This document shows, piece by piece, positions 55,768 to 64,000 of a DNA stretch of 64,000 bases. Position numbers and translations under genes: made by a program. The first letter of the stretch is position 1, and the number at the start of each line of letters is the position of its first letter. The stretch is from Russula earlei (Eukaryota; Basidiomycota; Agaricomycetes; Russulales; Russulaceae). The notes below the pieces were generated by a model, which was given only the letters and a program-made list of their open reading frames with translations, ran no database searches and was not told the DNA's origin. The stretch lies in NCBI GenBank assembly GCA_025769875.1, contig JAGFNK010000039.1:62001-126000 (forward strand), given 5' to 3'.

Positions 55768-56928
55768 ATGAGCTGTCCAGATTGCTACAAGGGTTTCGTC
55801 CTCCCCGGTGAACCCAAGGGCTCCATGGTCGGCCTCGACTACTTCACCCCAGCGCCGAAGGACGCCACGCAGCGCACAAAGGCGATATGTCTCCTGACGG
55901 ACATCTTCGGCCTCCCTTTGCCGAACCCGAGAATCGTCGCGGACCACCTCGCCGAACAGGTTGGCGTGGACGTCTGGGTTCCCGATTTCTTCAACGGTGC
56001 GTCCGTCCCACGAGCATTTGCGCGACCTCGGGTGTCCATCCGGCCGCGCTCTATTCAGGAAAGCCTATTTTCAAGGCGAACGATCTGAATCAGTTGGAAC
56101 CCCTCATGCCCGACCGTGCCGGCGTCAAAATTTCGTGGCTTAGTGTGGGACGCTTTATCATCAAGGGTCTCCCTCATCTTCCAAGATTTATTGCGAACCG
56201 CGCCTCCGTTGTTGACTCGAGAGTTCAAGAGGCATATATCCCTTCCCCCTAATGTATTTTGTGTCCCCCCTCTCCCCGCTAATGAGCCTCGATCGCGCAG
56301 TTCATCAACAAGATCAAAGCGGAGAAGGGCTACGACAGGGTCGGTGCCGTTGGGTCAGAACCAGCAAATGCACGATAGGGCAACATATTAACGTCTACCT
56401 CACTAGGTACTGCTTTGGCGGCGCCATCGCTGCCCGTCTTGGTTCTACAGAATCTCTGAACACAATCGTGGTCGCCCATCCCGCTAAATTGACGGCAGAA
56501 CAGATTCGAGCCATCAAGGTAACCCTGCATTGAACGATCGTCCGTCCGAGTATTTCAGCTGCTTCTCTTCTCAGATCCCCACTTGCTGGGTGCTCGCCGA
56601 AGGTGAGGCGCCATGAACGTCGTTTTCTCCACCTGCGCCTTGATTGATCATCCAATTCAGAGGATATGAGCTTCAAGGATAAAGATGTCGAGACAGCACA
56701 AGCGATATTCAAAGAACAGGAGGAGAAGCCTGACCATGTCGAGTATGAGTTCAGGATCTGGAAGGGTAAACTTCTTTGTTTCTGTTTGTGTGATGAGGGC
56801 TGGTCTGATAGAGCGTAGGGACGGCTCACGGTTTCGCTGTACGACCAAATCTGACTGTACCCGAGGTCAAGGCAGGATACGAAGGAGCGCTTGAGCAGAC
56901 GGTTACTTGGTTCAAGAAGACGCTGTGA
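55768..56928 (+). CDS. dienelactone hydrolase family protein
   Basis: Seven exons (55768-55996, 56059-56231, 56301-56353, 56407-56518, 56575-56602, 56661-56765, 56819-56928) give 269 residues, the family's usual length. The start MSCPDCYKGFVLPGEPKG is typical of fungal DLH-like proteins. The alpha/beta-hydrolase triad is visible: Cys in AVGYCFGGAIAAR, Asp in LAEEDMSF, His in GTAHGFAVRP. The Cys nucleophile is the DLH hallmark. Family members hydrolyse dienelactones or related esters; yeast Aim2 is of this type. The substrate here is unknown. The intron 56232-56300 has no usable GT donor and fits only as GC-AG (GAG|GCATAT). The first in-frame stop comes before any GT. Confidence 0.93.
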
Positions 56929-57246
56929 GGTCATCCCACGATGACAACTCACCGTAGGCGTTCTATCTCTTTTGTTCGTTTATGCTACTGTTCTTCTCCG
57001 TGCTATGCCACTTGTTCGTTTTAGTCATCCTTACTCCTGTGCTCTCCTACTAAGGCGCAGCTCAATGTCACAGTGCCCTGATTTGTCGAGTCGTTGACCT
57101 ACGCATCCGATGTTCGGGTGTTCTTCGATAGCTCGCTTCTGGTGTGCGATAAATGACTCACGTTTATAACAATTACGACGTCTTAATTCTCCGAGTCAGG
57201 CTTGCGAGCCGATAAAACATACCCCAGCCCAACAACATCATCCAGG

Positions 57247-57552
57247 TCATGGCGAGTCGACCTGTCGGAGAATAGTCGTGCGCGCATTGAGTTCTTCCCC
57301 AACCTCAGTCATCTCCTCGACGATCGCCTTCACCTCAACAGATTCCTCGGATTCCTTCTGGCCCTGGAAATTACGGGACACCATCGGTTCGGGTCCTGAC
57401 ACTAGGCACAACGTACATGCTACAAGCTGTGTAGCTTGTGTGACGTGCGAACGAATAGCCGGCCCCGAGTTGCCCGGGATGCCTGAGTTGATGGCCAAGG
57501 CTGAGATCATGATCATTATCACTCCTTGCAGGTGCACCTCCGACCCCCCGCA
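57247..57552 (-). CDS. possible small minus-strand gene, unidentified
   Basis: A frame open to 57606 reads IMIMISALAINSGIPGN and, nearer its end, VEVKAIVEEMTEVGEELNART before stopping near 57247. It could be one or two exons of a small protein with a hydrophobic N-terminus and a helical C-terminus. It would be divergent to the adaptin-binding gene starting at 57553. No family was recognised. Confidence 0.25.
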   Translation of the reverse strand, partial: CGGSEVHLQGVIMIMISALAINSGIPGNSGPAIRSHVTQATQLVACTLCLVSGPEPMVSRNFQGQKESEESVEVKAIVEEMTEVGEELNARTTILRQVDSP

Positions 57553-59295
57553 ATGTCTGAAGATCCCGAGAGCCGTATTCTCGTCGTTTCTGCCTCGCCG
57601 GATCAAGCTCGCGCGGCCGTCAAACGTAAGTCCTCCTGCGGTGCATCATCTTCACTCGAACCCTCCGGGGGGGCTCAAACCAGTCGAAAATCCTAGTCAT
57701 CAAAGCCTTCGCCGGTGGTGACACGTCCGACCTGCCCACCTCCAACTCCATTCCATGGACCATCAGGAACAAGTACTATTCCGCGGACGTGCACTTCCAC
57801 CTCGCAGAATACGCTCAGTGGGATCCTCAATCCGCCCGCCGCGTCCCTGCCGCCATCTTCGTCTGGACCCGTGGACAGGTGCCCATCTCTTTCTTCTGTC
57901 GGTCCTTCCGACACATAAAATCCCCGTCTTTGCTGAGGCGACTTCCCTCCCCTCCCCCACCCCTTCACAATCCAGCCTTATGCAGAACACGTGTTCGCCT
58001 TGCAAAACGGCCTGTCTCGCTTCGAGCCCGAAGTGGCCCTCGCCATCGCGCTCGGACGCGAACCTCCCCACCACGACGACCCCCCGGAAGGGCCCGACTC
58101 CTTCCTCGCAGACCACGGCTTCGAGTATATCGACGGCGAGCGCACCGGCAACCGCGGCCGCGCTCGCCATCCAGGGACGACCGCGTCGGCCACCGCACGC
58201 GCTCCAACGCCCGAGGAGAACGGCGACGCGGACGACGCGGACGACGTCCCGGGTCTCGCGCGCGTCGTCGACGCGCTCAGCACCATCATGTGGCCCACCA
58301 TGGTCCGCGAGCAGGACGCCACCGGCGGCGGCGGCAAACGCAAGGGCCAACGACTCGGACCCTCGCTCTTCGACTTTGACGACGGTCTCCTGCGCGGCGA
58401 GCCGGAGCTGGAGGGAGTGAACGAGGAGGAGGAGGAGGAGGAGGAGACGCTCGCGGCGCTCATGGAAGCCGACGCCGCCGACCACGGCGCGCCGCTGACG
58501 CGCGCTCGGCGCGTGCAGAGGGAGATGGAAGCGCTGGAGCGGTGGCTCGTCGAGAACGAGGCATCGCACGAGGCGGAATACGGCGGGACGACCGGCGCTG
58601 ACCACGAGGATGACGAAAACCACGACGGCGACGAGCTGCCCTCGATCGTCCTGGCCTCGGCCCCTGACGTACGCGCACCAGGCGCAGATCCATGGGCGGC
58701 GGCATCGCCGAACCACTCGTCCCGCCCGACGCCGACCTTGCCATTCACGGCAGCGCCACCCCACGTCACGACGTCGTCCTCGGGCTTCGACGACGACTTT
58801 GCCGCCTTTATCTCCGCGCCACCCGCGATCGTTCTCGCCGGCCCTGCGGCAACGGCAACGGCAACGGCGGCGGCGCCGTCGCCCACGGCATCCGGATCCA
58901 TCGCCCACCTGCTTCTCCCAACCCACACCGGCGGCTCTTTCCACTCTTCGCGCTCTGGGACGTCTGATGTCGACGTTGGGGAAGACGCCGGTTACGAAGC
59001 GCTCGACGATCGCAGCTCTTTCAATCTCTCGATCGAGCACGAACACGAGCACGCGCCCGCGTTTGACGATGATGGTGCGGGCCTACGCACGTCGATCGGC
59101 CAGCGAGTCGCCGCCCTGGGTGACGCGCCGTTCGACTTGACCAATATGCTCAGCGCATTGCGGACGATTCGGGAGGATGTGGCTGTGATCGAGGACGAGG
59201 CAGAGCGGAGGGCGACGACTGCGCGCTTTGCGTCAGAATTCGTGTACAAAAGGATGAGTGGGGATGGGGACGAGAGTCAGGAAAAGGAGAGTTGA
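57553..59295 (+). CDS. alpha/gamma-adaptin-binding protein p34-like (AAGAB/Irc6 family)
   Basis: Three exons (57553-57625, 57697-57878, 57976-59295) give 524 residues. The N-terminal third is the Rab-like fold of this family: ESRILVVSASPDQARAAV, IPWTIRNKYYSADVHFHL, AAIFVWTRG and HVFALQNGLSRFEPEVALAI. FLADHGFEYIDGE follows near residue 125. A long acidic, Ala/Thr/Pro-rich linker includes a Glu run near residue 230 and DF/FDD motifs that could bind adaptin ears. The C-terminus has FDLTNMLSALRTIREDVAVI and a helical end. Human p34 chaperones AP-1/AP-2 assembly; Irc6 is its yeast counterpart. The linker makes the protein longer than animal p34. It converges on CDC37, 62 bp away. Confidence 0.85.
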
Positions 59296-59357
59296 CATTA
59301 CTTGTTGCTACATGGGGGGTCTGATTTACATCAACATTGCTTTCTTTACTCTTACTC

Positions 59358-61074
59358 TCAAGGCTGATCATCGTCCTTCTCCATATCATCGCCTTTTCCC
59401 CCATCCGCCTGACTATCTCTACCTGTCTCATCTCTTATCCCTCCCTCAGCAAAGTCCAGAATGCCGCCCATGTCCAATGCCTTGACTGCATTCTCTGCCT
59501 CGCTAACTGGCATGCCCCCGAGGACCTTGTTCACAGCCGCCAGCTCACCTGTCTTGAGCGCTTCTTGCAAGTTCTCTGGAAGCCCGCAGAAAAGATCCCA
59601 GCGCATCTGCAGAGCATTGCGCACTTCTTCAATGTCCATGTTTTCAGTTCCAGGACCCTCAAGCACGAGATGCTCTGGTGGGGGTCCGTCTGGTACATTG
59701 AATGAGATGACGGTGTCCGGGTTCTCGGTAACGAGTTGTATCTGCTCGCCGCCACCGCTTGTTTCTGCTTCTTCAGCTTTAGCTATTTTCACACGATTGA
59801 CTACATGTTGATAGGTGTCCTCGACGTCTTTGCGGAAGATTGCTTGTGCGCCTTGACCACCTGCCACCATACTGGGGTACATCACTCAGCGCAAAAGCGC
59901 AAAAGGAGAGCCATGCCAAGAGAAAGAAACAAAAGACGCACCGTCTGAAGAACAACTGTACACCGTCTTTCCCAAGTTTTTCACCGTACTGTAAGATCAA
60001 ACTCTGGTGCACACACTGCTTTGCATGTTTTGATTTACCCTCTTTTTGAGCCTTCCACGCGGCAATGAGTAGTGCGTCTGATGCACCAGGTACCACTACG
60101 TCGCGATGATTTTGGATGAAGATCCATGACTTTTCAAAATCCCAGAGGGGAAGTTTTGCAAATGCCTCTAAAGAGGGCGTCATGTGCGGGAGTCCCTCGT
60201 CAACGTCGGCAGGGGTTTCTTGGGACGTTGGCGCCGCCGGCGATGACGCTCCCGAGTTGAGCACCTCAATGTGGGTCGTCTTGGTGGCGCTCTTTCCTTT
60301 ACCTATTCCTTGGCCCGTGACTGGCGCAGGTTCGGGCTTTCCAGGGACATACTGGGGCGAGTTTGAGCGGGAATTGCAATTGATGAAAGAAGGGTCGAGC
60401 AGCTCCTTACCTTGGAGCTGAAGCCATCATGAAGGTCGTCCATAGTGATGTGCTTGGCCTTCTCCTCGAGCAGAGCATCCCTCTCCTTCCTACGTGCTCT
60501 GGTGACATCACTCAACTTGTTCACGTGGAAATCGAGTTGCTCTTGCAATAACGCGGGCAATCTACTCTCATCGGATCCAGCCGTTTGTCGTGCCTCATTC
60601 GCTATCGTCTCGAGCAGTCGCAAGATCATCTCGTCGTATGGGACAACTTTAGGGGCGTTGGTCTGGGGCGCCTCGGGCGACGGGCTCGTGCGCAATCGCT
60701 CCACTTCGGACGAGAAGCGCGATGGGCCATGCTGCGCGAGCTCAGGTTGAAGTGCGCGCAAACGACTCAGGAGGACGTCATTGCAGGCGATCTCGGCATC
60801 TAACTCTGCGATGTGATGATTGCGCGTCTCGCGCTTTTCATGGATGTCCCGTTGCTTCCATCTACGATGTGAAAGGAATGTCGATATGCTAAGTGTTGGA
60901 CGAGAGCGGGGACGGACCTGATGAGAGACTTTTTGTCCACGTTAGGGTGTCCTTCGATATCAGAGTCATCGGAGAGCTACAAAGAACATTCTGGTGAATC
61001 GATGAAGATGATTTGAGGAACGAGGGCGATGGACAAACCTCAAGCTGATCCCACTTTGAATAATTCAATGGCAT
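59358..61074 (-). CDS. cdc37: Hsp90 co-chaperone Cdc37
   Basis: Five exons (61039-61074, 60918-60976, 60411-60861, 59942-60351, 59358-59871) give 489 residues. The kinase-binding N-terminus is diagnostic: MPLNYSKWDQLELSDDSDIE, with the casein-kinase-2 serine in LSDDSD, then HPNVDKKSLIRWKQRDIHEKR. A coiled coil follows (about residues 30-180). The middle domain binds Hsp90 (LPLWDFEKSWIFIQNHRDVV, GKSKHAKQCVHQSLILQYG, GVQLFFRRMVAGG). The C-terminal part carries WDLFCGLPENLQEALKTG and an acidic end. It loads protein kinases onto Hsp90. All introns are GT-AG. It is divergent to the barrel-protein gene at 61420. Confidence 0.95.
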
Positions 61075-61419
61075 CTTGATGAGAAGAAGAAAGGTGAGAC
61101 TGAGCTGAGCAGAAACATGAGCAAACGTGACAAAACTCTGCCTTGCTACGAGCTTAGGTAATCGTAGGATGAATCGAGGCAAACATGATGTCAGCATGCC
61201 GGCCCTATCCCCGTTCGCTCAACTCCCTCTGCGCCTGCGCACCCTCGGGCAGTAACTGATATCATTTATAAAGCCTCCCAGCCTTGCTTACGCACCACCA
61301 CACATGTGATCCATTATACCCTCGGGCATACCTCTCAAGTTACCCGATGCAGAAATCCTGTATAAGAATGGGTTGGAAACACACGAAAGGCTCATCACAT
61401 CAACATCAGCTTTGGGAAC

Positions 61420-62245
61420 ATGTCAGACTACGCCTACGAGATCGCCTCTTGGCCTGCGAGCGAGGAGTACCTTAAAGACCCTGTCGCAGTCGCTGCGCCC
61501 GCCTTCACGTGGGTCGTAGGCCGGAACGGGGCTCGAACGTACGTCACTCGTCTGGCTTGTAGTTGTGCCTGCGCGCAGCCTCTTGATGCTCTGCCTAACA
61601 GCATTTTCCATGGCCCCGAAGATAATGGGACGCTGCTCGGTCTCGTCGTTGGTCAGTATATACACCCGAGCCTTTCTGCCCTATGGTGCATTGTCGCTCA
61701 CCCCTGCGTGCGTTGTTTGTCTTGTCTAGAATTCGAATCCCACCAGCATTTCAAAGACCTTAACTCGGGCGCAAACGGCGATCACGCCAGGCTGCGCGAG
61801 CTTCTCAAGCCGACGAAAGCTGGGCAGGGCCTCAACAAGGTCGTCGCGAAGTTCAGCACCGACCCCATCCCGGCCTTGAAAGCTCCCGTGGTCGAGGTCT
61901 CACTTGTCACGCTCAAGCCGGGTGGAGACGTGCGACTCATCAGGGAGACCCTGGAAAAGCTCGTTGCTGGTCTTAGCAACCCAGCGGCCCCTTCGCAAGG
62001 GGGCGCGGTTGGATACGTCATCGAAGACCCCGATACAACCGTATTGATCGTCGGATGGAACAGCGCCGAGGTGTGTGTATCGTTTAGTGGCGCCGTCAAG
62101 TGATGTCTGGCTCAGTTGGCGTTTTTGAATATAGGAACACAAGCAGGCATTGGCCGCACAGGGTTCAGGCAAACTTCAAGAGATACTGGACCATGGCATC
62201 TTCGACGTACACGAGTACCGTTTCATCCAGGTCAACCCATCGTAG
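61420..62245 (+). CDS. small protein with probable tandem dimeric alpha/beta-barrel (ABM-like) domains
   Basis: Four exons (61420-61538, 61602-61651, 61730-62070, 62135-62245) give 206 residues. The order of short beta strands and helices resembles fungal proteins with two antibiotic-monooxygenase-like halves: PEDNGTLLGLVVEFES..FKDL in the first, and VVEVSLVTLKPG..TVLIVGWNSAEEH in the second. No signal peptide or catalytic motif is visible. All junctions are GT-AG and in frame. The fold assignment is inference from the pattern and the function is unknown. Confidence 0.7.
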
Positions 62246-64000
62246 GTCGAACCTACGGAAGCACATATTGTTGGTGATAACCACTAATCTCAGTCAATCA
62301 ACTGCTAGCCTGTCTCGTACATCAGCACTAGCCGCACTGTAAAGAATTGAGTTGTAATGTATGCCGCCCTAACATCCCCGCGTCCTTGACCGGGTATGTA
62401 TGGTGCTCCATACATGCATTTTGATTTGTCTCGAAAATTTTCCTGGAGTCATTGTCTCGTCCAGTCCTTACTCGCAGCCTTGCATGGACCATAGGCTCTA
62501 TCTTATAGGGGTAATCTGAATTCTATGACCATGACTGCAACCGAAACACTGAATCATTTTACCAGCTCAGGTTCACAACGCGTATATGGCGCTGCGGATG
62601 GGGGTTTGAAACACTCCCCTGACAGCGTGGAAGTGCGTTCGGTAGTGAAGGCGACGTTGCGATCTGGTGAATGCGGCATTCGCGGACGGAAGAAACCCCA
62701 GCAGGGACAAAAGCAGGTCATGTCTGTCTGTATGAGAGGGCGAAAGGGGGTAGACCGTGAGACAAGCGCAAATATGAAAATCGGGTGCATGGTTTGCAAC
62801 AATGCGACCAGAACGAAGAGCTTAATCGCCGCTCGTCATGCATGCGATGTTCCGCATTCCGAAGCGCCCACCACGAACCGAAACTGGCAAGTGCCCAGGT
62901 GCTCGCTCGTAATTGCGCCGTGCGGCCCCCGGTTGCTCGCGCTCCACGATCAATCACACACAGAGGCAAGGGAGCGGGGGCCAAAGTTGTCGACACGACC
63001 CCACCAACCTCAATCAGGCACTCGCCCCATCCTGGACCCCGTGTGTGCCCCCAGCGACCCCAGGGCGATCGAATCGCTCCTTTGCAGTGCACTCTTCTTT
63101 TCTTCTTGCCCTTTAACCTTGTTTTAAGGTACGGAATACAACAGCACTAACCGAGTGGGTTGTGCGGGCGCGACTTGACAGTCAAAGCCAAGCCACGGAA
63201 AGGTTGAGACCGTTTGATGATATTGATAGATAGACGCCCAAATCAGATCTACTAAAAGCGCCATCTTTGGGAAACTGAAGGAGCAAGCGGTTCCCACGCG
63301 TGCGAAAGGTACATTAAACCAACCCTGTCAAGCGCGCTCACCGCGGGAAATGCCAGTACAATTGACAGGGACCGTGACGAGTCGTTCTAATCGAATGTTT
63401 GAGCAGGAGAAAACGATTAACATTTTCAGAAAAATCCCCAGACACGTCAACGCGGAGGTTTCCCGGAAATGGGGTTTTTTTTTTCCCCCCGACGCACAAA
63501 ATTTGTCGGACGGTTCCACATGTGTAAACGTTTGAGCTGGGGGGACAAACTGCGAACATCCCCACCGTCAAATTGACCTCCTCGCAGGGGGGGAAAACGG
63601 TGGCGGGACCGAACATTTTACCGTACTGGACTAAACTAAACGGCTCTTGGCATCCGTGGTATTCTACGATCAATATCAGGGATAAAGTATGCGCCTGATC
63701 TTTGTTCCCACCCTAGCAAGCGCGTGGCCCGATATAGCTCGCGGACCGTTGAGCCTATGGCATGCGGGTTACCCCTCGTCGATTGATCATGCGGGACCAG
63801 CGATCGACGATCTTTGACGGCTCGAGGGGTAGCAAAGCAGAGTTCGTACCGCGTCGTTCCCAACCAAGCGGATCGCAGTCGCAGGACCTGAGCTGACGCG
63901 ATTAAAACTCTCATAGTCGGCGCCATTGGAAATGAGGGGCATGGCTAGCGGAGATACAGAGCACAGCACAAGGCATGTTTGTCCGTGGTCTGCGTCTAGA
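62246..64000. other. no gene seen
   Basis: Short frames only, the longest 200 codons on the plus strand at 62525-63127 and low in protein character. The end of the window may hold regulatory DNA of a gene beyond 64,000. Confidence 0.5.

Noticed and set aside
57763..59052. 429-codon open frame on the minus strand
   Set aside because: It is the antisense shadow of the GC-rich adaptin-binding gene. It is Arg-rich and domain-free, while the plus strand has spliced, family-specific motifs.

Overview
The window looks like nuclear DNA of a filamentous basidiomycete (Agaricomycotina). Genes are split by many phase-consistent introns of about 45-60 nt, intergenic gaps in the gene-dense parts are short, and the proteins are the usual fungal set. 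No phage, plasmid, CRISPR or bacterial signature was seen. Every assignment comes from reading the translated sequence; no database search was possible.

Layout. (1) 1-10,578 is a transposon graveyard: a decayed pogo-like transposase, a MULE fragment, four solo or near-solo LTRs and two Copia tails. It encloses two host remnants: an unidentified three-exon gene (4183-5160) and a truncated mitochondrial ribosomal protein uL13m gene (5636-6071). (2) 10,579-27,447 is GC-rich and gene-poor. I could support only one gene there, an Ecl1-family zinc protein (16204-17958). A 440-bp direct repeat brackets 11.0-14.0 kb. (3) 27,448-40,367 is a dense housekeeping block: VPS45, ERV46, a coiled-coil protein, a DPP5-like peptidase, MRT4 and deoxyhypusine hydroxylase. 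(4) 41,400-55,020 is a nested transposon cluster. A PIF/Harbinger element with 3-bp TSDs has a MULE inside its Myb-like gene, and that MULE itself carries a 2.9-kb insert. Next to it a second MULE copy is interrupted by an apparently intact pogo-like element, which in turn carries a solo LTR. (5) 55,768-62,245 is a second housekeeping block: dienelactone hydrolase family protein, alpha/gamma-adaptin-binding protein, CDC37 and a small alpha/beta-barrel protein. Nothing was recognised after 62,245.

How the genes relate. VPS45, ERV46 and the adaptin-binding protein act in vesicle traffic. MRT4, DOHH and uL13m(psi) act in ribosome assembly or translation. CDC37 is an Hsp90 co-chaperone. They are ordinary neighbours, not a pathway cluster. 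MRT4 and DOHH share a 59-bp divergent promoter space.

The most notable observations are the resolvable transposon stratigraphy (TSDs plus paralogous empty sites inside the same window), a complete pogo-like element that may still be active, a recurrent GC-AG intron class (three donors start GCACGTC), and two host genes cut by transposon boundaries. I found no convincing evidence of a wholly new biological system.
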